NCBI GenBank assembly: GCA_018350325.1
Contig: JAEVLN010000009.1
Coordinates: forward strand, 2,602,459 to 2,666,458
DNA length: 64,000 nucleotides
Origin: Globodera rostochiensis
Lineage: Eukaryota; Nematoda; Chromadorea; Rhabditida; Heteroderidae
Reading direction: 5' to 3'
Below the pieces are notes generated by a model. The model worked only from the letters and a program-made list of their open reading frames with translations, did not search any database and was not told the origin of the DNA. The translations under genes and the position numbers were made by a program. Position 1 is the stretch's first letter. Each line of letters begins with the position of its first letter. Positions 35,400-47,479 of this stretch are shown piece by piece.

Positions 35400-35600
35400 T
35401 AGTTATATTAAAATGCATCAACGGGTTCAAAGCAGAGGAAGTATTCTAGTGATCGAACGGGGCATGGAAAGCTCACCGTCGCCATAGGACTGATTATTAA
35501 GCAAACATGGCACAATTCTAATCAAAAATTGATTATAAGACAAGCTCATTGGGTTGACCGCGGAATCGAATTTCCCACATAAATTAAATGATGAATTTGC
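35400..35600 (+). repeat. Dispersed-repeat fragments with a GC-rich core
   Basis: ATGCATCAACGGGTTCAAAG resembles the left-arm sequence at 11811-11830, and 35543-35562 repeats 17604-17624. Between them is a GC-rich core (35450-35490). A 24-codon frame starting MHQRVQSRGSILVIERG crosses the first part, but the 11.8 kb copy has a stop after five codons. Confidence 0.5.
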
Positions 35601-36289
35601 AAGGTAGGCAAATTTTTTTTAATTAGCACAAAAAAGTGATCCCGGGCTTATGATGTTAAAAAATGTAAATATTTGATTATTGTCTTAATTACAACACAAT
35701 ATTTAATTTACAACAAATAATATGTTCATTAATATTTTCAAAATAAACTTAATATAATTTAAGTGCTAACCTTTAAAGTTTCAATAAGAAACGCTTAAAA
35801 CTTATTTCTTGTTGAACTTAAAAAATAAACGATCGCTGAATCATAACTATCAAAGTTTAGATTATAAATTCAAACGATTTTTTAGCGCTCTGTAAGCGCG
35901 TATCTGGCAACTTAAAAACTCAATCAATGACATTCATTTTAAATAATGATAAAAATTACACTAATTAATAATCAAACATTTGAAGATTTTTCTTTAATTT
36001 TTATTTACAAACTTATACTTAATTTAGTACACGATAATTGTTTACAAATCTAAAAGTTCACCGTCTCCGGTGAAAGCATTTTAATGTTTGGTTATCCTCA
36101 CAACATATTATGATTAATTTATTTCAAAACTAAACTAACGTTATTCATTAATTGTTGAAATTTTAAAATCTTTAGATTTAATAAAAATCACAGCAAAATC
36201 AAGCCAGATTGATCGAAATTGATAGCATTTATGTAACTATTGTGAGCTGCCTCTCACCACAGCAAAATCCAAAAAGAGTACATTAAATC

Positions 36290-36378
36290 AAGTTAAAAGA
36301 TGTTTTGAGAACATCGACCCGGCATGCACTGCAACGCAGTTGCCCAACGAGGAAAAACACGGCAATTGAATTAACAAA
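36290..36378 (+). other. GC-rich island with open frame
   Basis: The plus strand is open for 47 codons from 36232 or so to TGA at 36376, ending with CFENIDPACTATQLPNEEK. CTGCCTCTCACCACAG (to about 36262) could act as an acceptor. No family recognised. Confidence 0.18.
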
Positions 36379-36562
36379 TTACCCAGGATATAACCATAAA
36401 CAAATTTTGAGTCGGAACTTTTAACGGATTTAATAAATGGTGTTATTTTTATAATTTTTCATTGGTAATAAATACATAAATAAAAACAAAATTAATATTA
36501 AAATTTAAACTAATAACACGTAATAATACTAACTAGTGGAGTGATGTACAATGCTATTTATG

Positions 36563-36835
36563 TGCTGGTAAAGCGCTAACGCGCTTATCGAGCTTCGCTA
36601 CCTAGGTCGCGGTTCGGGGTGTGCAGTTGGGGGTGAAGCAAGGTACAACGGTTTGGGATGCGAGGAGGGCAATTTGCAACCGTTGATTGAGGTGCAACGG
36701 TTCGGGGTGCGGGGATGGAGTTTGAATTAATGATGGGCCAAAAATGAAGCCAGGTACAACGGTTTGGGATGCGGGCATGGCAATTTTGAACAGTCTGAGC
36801 CAGGTACAACATTTGAGAAGAAATTTGTAACAATA
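36563..36835 (+). mobile_element. tRNA-derived SINE-like head plus internal minisatellite
   Basis: GCTGGTAAAGCGCTAACGCG (A-box region) is followed 30-40 bp later by CTACCTAGGTCGCGGTTCGG (B-box region), typical of tRNA-derived SINEs. Downstream, a motif around GGTACAACGGTTTGGGATGC recurs about four times at intervals of roughly 45-60 bp. The two minus-strand open frames here (36585-36833, 36602-36847) are translations of this minisatellite, with PNRCT-like words repeating, and are not counted as genes. Confidence 0.55.
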
Positions 36836-38390
36836 TCTCACCCTCAATTTATGTTTGCCAATTATTTCAACAAATCTTTGAGCTGATCAAAAAACTGATT
36901 TAAATTCGCTGGGCCCCCACCCCCCTCTTAATAATTTTCAAAAACAATAATTCTATGAGTTCCAAAGTACTCAAGGAAGACTTTCACAGTTATCTATCTT
37001 TTCCTCTAACGTGTCTACCCAAAATCTCTCAAATTTGCACTCTATTTCTTCACATTTATTTTCTCTATTTTTATTCACATTTTGAGGCACTTTTTCGATG
37101 TTTAACTTTGTTTAACCAAAAAACAAAGTTCAATTTCGTGTTCAGCGTATTAAATTTAGTCGAAATAAATTCATTTTATCAAATTTGGACCAAAAAAATT
37201 TTCGATTATACCCCAAAAGGGGTCCCCCTATGGATTTGAAACCCAATTTCACTTTTTTCAACATAACTCAGTTTTGTGTTGAGGCATTAATAAGAAGTAA
37301 AATTGTTTTTAATAGAGAAAAAAATAAGCTATTTATCTAATTAATTAGTTTTTGAAAATTTCATTTCCGAAAATTTTTATGAATTTTTTTGTGAAAAATT
37401 CATTTTTTTCGAAGAATTGACCTTAACTTTTTGACTTTTAACCTTCTACAAAAACTAAAATAATAATAAAATGGCGCATATTTTTCTGCATTTTATGACA
37501 CCAAATGCATTGGAAATGCTCTTCATTAAAAAAAGTTATGAATTTTCATAGCATTCCCCCAATTTAGGTGACCAAAAAAATGAAATTTCAAAAAATTTCC
37601 AAACAACCCACAAAAATATTTTTAAAAAATCGGGAATAATTTAAAATGATTTTAGAAATTGTTTCCAGCATCATACATATGCACAGAAAGTGGGAAAAAA
37701 TGATTTAAGCCAAGCGGATTTGAACCCCCACCCGAACCTCCACACCCACACCACTAACCATTCCGCCACCGATGCACTTGGCTGGCAAAAAACACTTTTC
37801 GGAATTTTCAGGCAAAATAAACACCAATCGATAGGTCTTGAAAAGTTGGGTTTTGAAAGTATTTTTTATTTTTTTTTAAATCCACTCCAAAAAAAGTTAA
37901 TGACAAAAAACCGAAAAACCTTCTAGGGGGCCTAGCTCGAAAATTTCAAAAAATTTTCGCACCAACTAAACACCATTCGACGCAGTTTCAAAAGCTCAAC
38001 AATAAAGCAAAAGACACCTAAGAGCTACTGATAAAGCAAAAAAAGTTAGGTACAAAAAACGATTTTTGAAATTTCGACCCAGCAATTTTCGTAGATTTTT
38101 CCAGACCAGGCTTTTGCTCTGATCAAAAAGTGATCAACAGCAAAGTTGTCGGAAACATTCCAACTTAGCGCCCTTTCACCGGGTGCTAAGCGATTGGAGC
38201 AAAAAGAAAAAAGTTTCCCTTTGTGTAACTGCCAAAGTGAGCCGCAACTCGGCTCCTGGGACTCAGTCGTCCACGGGACTGAAAAGTCTATAGTGTTCCT
38301 GAATGCGCCTTAAAAAGTTGGTTAAGGGATGTACAACTTTCACGGGGCTCCCGATTCCCGGAAAGCTCAAATTAGTTTTCGGCACGAAAC
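36836..38390. other. Less AT-rich block, probably transposon-derived
   Basis: Composition and texture differ from the surrounding DNA, with C-runs (36909-36926), many GAAATTTC-type words and a tRNA-like segment. A hairpin-forming CTTAGCGCCC and GGGTGCTAAG pair lies at 38164-38190. No clear terminal repeats were found. Open frames 36955-37239 (94 codons) and 37690-37926 (78 codons) show no recognisable domain. Confidence 0.4.
37705..37782 (-). ncRNA. tRNA-like segment (SINE head)
   Basis: On the minus strand TGGCGGAATGGTTAGTGG (A-box region, 37751-37768) and GGGGGTTCAAATCCGC (B-box region, 37714-37729) stand at tRNA spacing, bracketed by GCCAAG and CTTGGC that could form part of an acceptor stem. 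The T stem pairs poorly, so a tRNA-derived SINE or tRNA relic is preferred over a working tRNA gene. Confidence 0.5.
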
Positions 38391-38854
38391 TCGAATTCAT
38401 TCTAATATAGTATTAATTTGAAAATTATTTTATCTGCATAATACAAGGTTATAATTTTGATTTAAATTGTTAAAACAGCGTATTAAAAATATTGGACAAA
38501 ACTTAATTTTACAGATTATGCATGAATATTAATTTATACCATATACATATAAACACCAATTATTAATATTAATAATTTAACAATGCTCGAACAGGAGATC
38601 AAAAGGAGACCAGAACTCATGGAAAAAGACGATTCCAGATTGCTGAGATTTTATATAGATAAATTAGCCTGATACAGAAATTTCGAATAAAAAACTTCAA
38701 TAACTTAACATTTTTTCCATCAATAACAATCACAATGAAAATGATACTATCGAGAATTTAGGCCTATTAATGCAATGAAAAAATAAATAGAAATTATGAA
38801 AAGTTGAAGTTCAGAGAAGTGCAAGTAAATAAGCCAATAGCTCACAAAGATGAT

Positions 38855-39990
38855 AAATGTAGAACAAAATATCATTGCCAAAATGCATTATTTGTTTATC
38901 AATGATGAAGAATATTTATTTAATCCGTGCCATAAATTAAAAACCCCGAAAATAAAAATATCTAATTAAAATAATCACAATTGTAATTTGCTATTTAAGA
39001 CGTTAAGCATTTGAATTATCTTTTCAATACTTAGATAGATCGCTTCGATGTTTGGTTAATAAATTTTGAATAACTTTTATATACATATTGCTTGCAAAAA
39101 ATATATTAAAAAAGTTGCAAAAAGCATTTTTATTTTGCTTTATCTATTTTAATTATCATATTTTTTGTGATAAAAAAGTAGCCTTTATTTTGTTAATTTT
39201 GTTAAACGTGAGTTATACTTTGATATTTTTGAATTTGGAGATGGATTTAGTTCTAAATTTATTTATTTATGCATTAAATTTTAAATATATGGTAATGATT
39301 TTTCAAAATAATATTTTTTAAATGCTTTTAAGCTCTAGGAAGAAAGAGGATGAAACCGGTTTTTTTCTATTGATTTCATTATCGTGCAAGTTTTTTTATA
39401 TATGTCGGCGTATTTGAATTCTTTTAAAATAATAATTTTTGTTTTAATTGATAATTTGAAAAACAGCTTTAGAATTTTAAATGTCGAACAAAATATCATT
39501 GCCAAAAAAACATTATTCGTTTATTTGAATTATCTTTTTCAAAATTATAAATAGATTGCTTAATGTTTGAGTTTAGTAAATTTTGAATAACTTTTATATA
39601 TTGTTTGCATATATATTAAGATTATTGCAAGTAGCATTTTTATTTGCCTTAATCTATTTTAATTATCATATTTTTAGTGATTAAAAAAGGAGCCTTTATT
39701 ATGTTAAACGTGAGTTATACTTTGATATTTTATATATTTTGGAGATAGATTTAGTTCTAAATTTATTTATTTATGCATTAATTTTAAATACTGTATTTTT
39801 TAAAAATAATATTTTATTGAAATGCTTTTAAGCTCTAGGAAGAAAAAGGATGAAATTGATTTTTTTTCTATAGATTTCATTATCAAGCAAGTTTTTTTAT
39901 ACTAGTATATGTAGGCGTATTTGAATTCTTAAAATATAATTTTTGTTTTAATTAGATAATTTGAAAAACAGCTTTAGAATTTTTACAATG
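38855..39990 (+). repeat. Tandem duplication of about 0.5-0.6 kb
   Basis: 38855-39478 and 39479-39990 are direct copies, about 85% identical. Shared landmarks are GAACAAAATATCATTGCC, AACGTGAGTTATACTTTGAT and GCTTTTAAGCTCTAGGAAGA. The first copy has about 120 bp more (roughly 38900-39010), lost from the second or gained by the first. The open frame 39088-39321 of copy 1 is broken in copy 2, so it is not a conserved gene. Confidence 0.9.
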
Positions 39991-40889
39991 CCTTCAATTT
40001 ATCCAAAGTGATTTGCGATTTCTGCAAAATAAATGTATAAGAAAGAGCCGAATTTATAATTTTTTTAGTTTTATTTACTTAAATGCTTGTTAAGTTTCTG
40101 TTGGTTATTCAAATATGAATAATTCGATTTTAAATTAAATTATGTGTTGAAATGAAACTTTTTTTGTAAATAATTGCGTAGAGCTTGATGTGAATAAAAA
40201 TATTATTTAATATGAAATTAAATTTCTTGCTCGGCTTTAAGAGATATATTAATTTTACAGATGGCTAATTTCATTTAAAGTAGTGTTTTTAATGCTAACA
40301 TATTTCATGTTTTTGTAAATTTAAATTAATAATATTTTTTCGGCCATTAAATCACGTAACTGGCAAACACTTGCGATTCTTATGTAATTTTATTAATTTA
40401 AAAGTAGGTAATTGGTTTACAATTGAAGTGTTAAACCTAAATAGAAATTTAATTTAAAACATTATTAAAATTGTTAACATTTTAATTTGGGTACTCAGTG
40501 GAGAGGCCACAAAATAAACATCGTTTAAATTTGTCACACAAAAAAATATTATAAAATGATAAAATTTACTAACAAAAATATTAATTTAGGCATTGTGTAT
40601 TAATGCATCTTGGAATGTAAAAACATGATTTAATTGAGTCCGTGTGACAAACATATTCAAAAAATTTGCACCCTTTATTAAGATCAAGGTAAATAAATAT
40701 CACTCGGATTTTTAATTGTTCCACCTAGAAAATTAAAATAGAGTATTTTAATCATTAAATTTTTTAATCAAACCTTCACAAAAAGGTCAAAATTAATACT
40801 TACTTTATTATAACCAAAGAAATTAGAATTTTTATTTAAATATTTAGTTATCAAATTAACAGAATCATCAAATTTTTAAATTTAAATAA

Positions 40890-42980
40890 ATGCTAGTTTC
40901 TTGTTGATCCTACAAATTTAAAACGATTTTGAATCATAGAAAAATATTTTGAATTTTGAAGTTTGTCATTAGTTTTAATAAATATGTTCCATATCGTCGT
41001 TGGTTGTGAATTAGAATTTTTCTTTAAAATTTTATTATTGTTTAAATGAGACATACTAATTATTAACATGAAAGAATGCAACTGATAGTTATTTATATAT
41101 TAATTGCAGTTTTTACTTGTATTTAAATGCTCTTTGTAAAAAATGTCAAATTAATAGTTTTAAACTTTATTCAAACTTTGGAATCTCATTGCAAATTTAC
41201 TAAAATTTTTACATTTGAATTATTTGCATTTTATTGTTTTGGTTTTATTCTTATAGATTAAAAAATCTTCATTTTCTTTTATATATTCGATTCTTATTAT
41301 CGAAATTGACTTTGAAATCGGACCCGCCTGATTTCTGAAAAAAGACTCCTTAAAAAAGACTCAATCTAAATATGCGCTGAATATAATTTGTGATTCAACA
41401 ACTTACTTCGGTTTTTTGATTAATTTTATTTGTCTGTATTTTGCTTACTTTTTTTTCAAATATATTTTAAATTATATTTTTAATTTTTACATTTCTTAAG
41501 CCACGTTTTTTACTGAGTTAATGAATTTGGAAAATTATTTGTAATAATCTGTGCATATAAATGCAGTTCGTATCTTGCTATGAATCTACGTTATTAAAAT
41601 AGCTAGGCATAAGTCACTCATAATAAGAAAGATTTTTTTTTATTGGTTTTAATGGCAACTTATAAAATTTTAACGCTGCTTCCTGCTCTTCTGATACGAC
41701 CATGTTGTTTCCCGGTTGATTTTAATTGCTTCCTGTTCCGCGCGAGCGCGGTTAACAAAACTCACAATTATTTATTTGATAGGCAATTTGTCTTATTTTT
41801 GTTTTAGTTTTTTATTTTTTGCTAACCATTATTATTTAGAATTTTATTTATTTACGGTTTTTAATTTCGAACAATGTATTTGGTTATGCTGCACTAAACA
41901 ATGAATTTTGTTTGTTTATTTTGAAAATTTTTTTTGGAAATCAGCACTTTTAATCGAAAGATTTATAACGTGTACTAGATTAGATTTGGCGAGATTAGTC
42001 GGATTGGCACAGAAATCTTGCTTTGGAATTTTAAATAATGATGATGCATTTTTTAATTTTGTTTTATTAATTTTAAAAGTAGTTATGGTCGTTTTAAGTT
42101 TTATATTTATTAAGTTAAACTACTAACCAGTCGGTCGAACGGTGTTGCCAAATTGTTCAAGTTTCGAATAACTTTCTCAATAGTGCCCCATCGGATTCGT
42201 TGCCATAAATTCGCGAGCACTTTCCATAAGATTTGTTAATATTTCATTTTCAATTTGCGAGCATTAATGCTTATATTAAATATTGAATCCTTTTATATTA
42301 ATAAAAAATTTCTATTGAATTATTTTTTTTACTAATTTAATTTTCGTTAACAAATTTTTTAATTAATAAATTTTGTAGATTAATTTGGGATTAAAATACT
42401 TTTAAAATTTGGGAAAATTTACTTCCTTCGCCAATCCACGTAATTTCGAAGACGGCTGTTAAAGTTAAATCTGATAATACAATAATGAAATCCAATTTCT
42501 TATTTATTTTACATCTTCATTTAAAAGCTTCCGCTTCAGCTCTTATTGTTTCGATATTACTCGGTTTTTCGTGCTCATGTTGAATTTGAGTAATTTAATA
42601 TTTCTTATTTTGATTCTTTTGTATTTACATAGCTTACAATATTTTTTTGAGTGTGTAATAATTCAGAAAGTCTTTATATTTACATTGTGGGTATATAACT
42701 AAATTCATAAGAATATGTTTAGCAATTTTTGTAAATTGATATTTAAGAATAAACTTTAGCCTTGGCTATTAGGTCGCAAATCGACTCACTCCCTGGTTCT
42801 ATTGTGCCGGAGAGGCAGGCGCCCACCAGTAACAATAGTAAGCATTTTATTTGGAAAATGATCAATCATTTTATTTTTTAATCTTTATTTTAGCGCCAAT
42901 TATTATCAATTCCGTTAATTATTTAAAGTATGTTAATGATGTAATAAGTAATTTGAAAGGCACCTCCGATATTTGAATGT
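40890..42980 (-). repeat. Right arm of large inverted duplication
   Basis: Inverted relative to 6730-13660 and collinear with it, in the order 42980-42680, 42850-42755, 42270-41880, 41880-41200, 41195-40890. It is shorter than the left arm because the left arm carries a foldback, a 730-bp extra segment, the TA-flanked element and other unmatched DNA. The two open frames here (41716-41904 and 41908-42126) lie in repeat copies. The innermost minus frame 40893-41081 likewise. Confidence 0.82.
42760..42828 (+). other. Exon-like cassette of 69 bp
   Basis: Bordered by ACTTTAG on the left and GTAACA on the right. Two of three frames are open; one reads SQIDSLPGSIVPER and matches the 8.5 kb copy in the form SQIHSLLGSIIVPNE. 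The bordering AG is kept in the copies at 8.5 kb and 6.9 kb. Coding remains unproven, and a one-base difference near the left border would change the phase between copies. Confidence 0.3.
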
Positions 42981-42981
42981 A

Positions 42982-44188
42982 CCGTATTTCCTGTAATAGA
43001 GCCCCATGGGGCTCTATTGTTCAACCCCCCCAAAAAGGGGGGCTCTATTAGAGCATGGGGCTCTACTAAAGCATGGGGCTCTATATTTCAATCTCTTTTT
43101 TTTTCAGAAAATATTAACAAAATTTGCAATATTTTACACAAATTTTTGGCAAAATTTGGATTGAAAAACTGTTTGTTTGAATTCATGCTTTTTCAATGAA
43201 GGCCAAATGTGAAGGGCTGATAAAAATTCTTATAAAAGAGCCGGAATGGCAATTTAGAACTTTTTCGAATTTTTATTTTTTCTTTACAGGAATTTACTGA
43301 ATTTTTAAATTCATATCTTTGCTTAGGTTTGTCAATTCTAATAAACTTGGAGATAAAAATTGAAAAAAATTAAGAGAATTTTTACGCTTGAGTTATTTTC
43401 ACATTAAATACAAAAAGGTTACCCCCCCCCCCAAAATTTGTTTATTCTCTCAAAAAAAAACTCACATTTCTTTCAATTGTTTCTCCACTTTCTTCGGATT
43501 GTCCGACATTTGTATTTTTTGTTAATCCAAATGATTTTAATGATTCCAAATGAGCTAAAAACTAAAAAGATGGCATTTTTAACATAAAATTAGAGCAGGG
43601 GTTGACCTTTTTCGTATTATCGGTCCTAAGTCATAGGCCTTACTTATAAATAAATAATGGCATGGCACAAATGGCAAAGAAAGTGAGGCGAAGAAAAGTC
43701 TATTCGAATGATTATGAGCAAATGTGGGGGAGGGGGGAAGGGAGCAAAAAATTTGAATTTACGGACGATTAGGGCAGACACAAAATTGATAACAGTTAAT
43801 CGCTTGCCTGATGAATATCTGGGATTTTCATGTTTTAACAAAGGGGTGCCAACTGTCCTTATTTAATTTGGAGGGTACTATCTTATAAATTCGGAATTCT
43901 AACACCCCGGCGCGGCACCAGGTCAGTGTTTTTGAGAAAATTTTTGCTGAAGAAAGTCATGGCTCCTCAAAGTTGGCTAAAAAAACGACGAATAAAAAGG
44001 ACACTTCAATTCGGTGAAAGAGTAGAAATATTTTTGAGGAGATAATTTGATTGAAAATTAATTGGACTAAAAATTATGCAAATTCATTTCAAAATCAATA
44101 ATGTATTGAGCTAGAATTGGTGAAATCGCCTAATCTATTAGAGCATGGGGTACTAATACAGCATGGGGCTATATTACAGGAAATACGG
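42982..44188. mobile_element. TA-flanked MITE-like element, family 1 copy 2
   Basis: Same termini as the 12 kb element (CCGTATTTCC and GGAAATACGG) with TA on both sides; ATGT also stands on both sides if the element is taken to start one or two bases earlier. Subterminal motif copies read GGGGCTCTATTA and share TATTGTTCAACCC with the first element. The interior is unlike that of copy 1 and codes for nothing recognised, so the two share ends but not bodies. Open frames 43017-43199 and 43644-43841 are not credible genes. Confidence 0.85.
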
Positions 44189-44190
44189 TA

Positions 44191-47100
44191 TGTTCATATT
44201 TATTTTGTTTTAATTTCTTTAGCATTTTATTTTTTCCGCAATACATAACTTTATTTTTGAATAAATTAAACAAATGTAAAATTCATCGATAAAACAGTTA
44301 AAGAAAATCCGGCAAATGACACAACGTCGTTTTTATACCGTGACGAAAGTTTAATATGTATTTCTAAACTAACAAATATAACACGTATGAATCTTATTAA
44401 ATAATAAAAAAATCAAGGACCATTGTTTATGAAAATGAAAAAGTTAGCACAAAACCCCATGGCAAAATTACAGTCAATTATTTCCGATAATATAAAATTG
44501 AATTACGACTAAGAAAAGCAAGATAAAATACGCATTTGTATGCTCATCTCCAACAGAAAATTGATAATTCTCAAAAAAACAAATAATAATAAATGTAAAA
44601 TAAATAAATATTTAAGGAAAGAAATTTTTAATAAAAAATATTATCCAACATGTTGTTTTGGCACAAACTGAGCAAAAACAAAAATTAATTGAGCAGAAAA
44701 GCATATATGCGAATTTAATTTAATTGCAGTGAAAAAGGATGCAGATATTTTTAATAAACGCTTTTTTGAACGGTAAAAATACATTTTTTCTATTAAAAAA
44801 TGTTATTTTAACTTTAATCTTATATCTCATTGAAACGTCAGTTTTTAATATAATTGTATACGAAATAAGTTGAATTAATATTTAGATAGTGATGTTTTTA
44901 ATCAACTATTTTTCATTATTCTTACGAAATGAACCGAAAGAATTAAAACAATAATAAACATAAAAATGAACGTTGCACATTTGCATACTCGCTTATTATA
45001 ATAAATATATCTATAAAATTTAAAAAAACTAAAATATTACAATATAATAATCTATATATTAGTCAGAGTGGATCAAATGCGACTTTGCAAAAAAGGACCG
45101 CAGAATTACTAAACAATGATAAATTAAAAAAAAATTGGCGATGTCTAATGATTTACATATTGCATTATAAACTTTTATCAAAAAAATAAACAATTTAATT
45201 TTGAGCAATTCCAGATCAAACACATAATAAACTTAAGAGTAGGCATTTTAGCCAAGTACGTGATAGGTAATGGCGCGTATGGCGCCTTGTCTTTTTAACT
45301 AAGAAAACGGGTTACTTGCAAACTTCAGAATTCTTTTGCAATTTGGTTTTGTTTAATAAGTATATTTTAATTGATGGGTTTGTTCATGTGCTTTCCAATT
45401 TTTAATTTTATCCATGAATTTATCTATGTTTTGTCGAGTATTGTTTAAAAATTAACAAAAGTCTATTAAAACATTTAAATTTGTTAATTCATTGTGATTA
45501 AAATATATCCAGACAAATAAATAATTTTAAATTTTTAGTGAATTTTTTTTTTGCGGTTCTTATAATCTTTCAAACCGTAAATTCTCTGTGATTAATTGAT
45601 TTACACAAAAAAGGGGCTTTTTTCAAATTGATGTGTAAGTTGACTAGCATTTTTTACTACTTTTTTATTAAACTTTATTGCATAAGAATAATTGAAAAGG
45701 AATAAAATTTATTATTAATTAGTTTCTGCGCCCATCCACCCACCCATTTGCCAAGTCGCAAATGATAACAGTTATACTGGATCTCAAGAATTTGGATCAA
45801 AATGTCTGATCAGTTAAATTTGGTTCTGGTTTGAAGTTTTTGTAAATCTGGGAATTGTAAAAGAGTTTGGGAGGCTGTCAATCAGATTCGACCCTGAAAG
45901 CCGCACGCCGACGCAAGAATCCGCTTTTTAAATACATACTCGGTGGTTTCAATAGCCATTTCATTTTAAAAGCAATTTTTTATATAATATTAGTTATATT
46001 TATTTATTGGTTGTGCCTTTTCACCTTTTTTTATATATAATGTATTTTGGTGTTTCTAAATGCCATCGACTTGACTTTTTAATCTTAAAACTAGTTGGTG
46101 ACTGTTTTGTTCAAATGTTATTTTTGAATACAGAATTTTAAATGATTAATAAATTGATTAATTTTTAAAAAGTAACATTGTTATATAAAAAAATTGTTAC
46201 TTAAAGTTATATCCTGCTCTTTATAACTTAATTTATTTTAAAAATTACATTATTAAAAAAATTCTGATTCAGTATTAAAGTTTATCACGTATAATTGGAA
46301 TTCGTGTTCCCCATTAATTGAAAAGTTTATAAGGATCTGGTCAAGGATCTTTATCTCTTAAAGAGCTCAATTCAATTTCATTTCAAAATTTTTAGCGTGC
46401 TAGCTAAAATTAAAATTATGACAAATTTATTTATATTTCTTCTCAAAAATAATTCGAGTACAAAAAAATTTAAATAGCCAAAGTTAACTAAAATTAAATT
46501 ATGTTTTAAACTTCTAAAAATTATAATTGGGTACAAAAGTTTATAAAATTGAGTAAAAACCCCAATAAATATTAAATAAAATTCTTTATGCAAACATAAA
46601 CAATACTAATTCAATCCAATTCCAAATACTCTTGCTAAATTTATCTTGAAAAAATTCTTAGAATTCAACGACGACGACCAAATAAATGAAATGTAACACC
46701 GTTGTGCGAACAATCAATTACTTATAAAATGCTATTTAATATCTTATCAGACTTAATTTTTAATTACAACGAAAGCTAATGAAAATAAATTGTCTTATTA
46801 AAAATTGAAATAAAATATTACAAAATTCGAACTTTCCTGTTCTGCTGGTTGTTTTCCTGTTGGTTCTGTCTAAAAAAGTGGAAAAAAATTTCTTGCTGTT
46901 CTCTTAAATAAAATCGCCGGAGTACTATAAGAGTTTCTTATAAATCTAATAATGCCTACATTATTCATAGGCCCTAAACAATAACGGCAAAATTTAAATA
47001 GTCATTAATTCCAAGTAAAGCAACGAAAAAAATTAAAATTGAATTTTCTACGTGACAAACGCATGTCTAACTGTATTATTTATGTATAATAAAACAAAAA

Positions 47101-47479
47101 GATATAAAATAAATATGTTCTTAAATTTACAATATTACGCTTTGTTAGCGAATAAAAAATGTAATCACAGAAATAAAAACATAAATAAGTGAAAATGTGA
47201 AATAAAAAGAATATAGAGTAAGAAACTGTATAAAGTGTATATTAATAGTTCCCAATTTACAAAGTTTTGTCTGCAATTTTAAATTAAAAATTATTGAAAA
47301 TTTCTGCAAAAATAAATTAAGAAGGATCAATAACCCAAAAATTTGAAATTTTTATAAAATTTGGTACAATTATCTATTTTAAATATATTCTGAAAAAAAA
47401 TGTAACAAAATTATTTTTAATACGAAGACGATTAAGTAATTTTAAAAATTAAACACAAACAAATATAGTTGTAATTTAA
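44191..47479. other. AT-rich stretch, no gene recognised
   Basis: GC-richer patches at 45245-45290 (with GGCGCGTATGGCGCC), 45720-45780 and 45870-45930. The last is open for about 37 codons (ending PESRTPTQESAF). Minus-strand frames 46378-46593 and 47145-47330 are AT-rich noise. Confidence 0.45.

Noticed and set aside
36585..36847. Two overlapping minus-strand frames rich in P, N, R, C and T
   Set aside because: They are translations of the SINE-associated minisatellite; repeated PNRCT words follow from the DNA repeat.
37705..37782. Functional tRNA gene
   Set aside because: A and B boxes are good but the T stem has a mismatch and a G-T pair and no clean anticodon arm can be drawn.
11433..41904. 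Open frames in both arms of the inverted duplication as a conserved protein
   Set aside because: They share residues only because the DNA is shared; of the codon differences read in the RARLT to GN stretch, one is silent and about five change the residue, and an insertion breaks the left copy.
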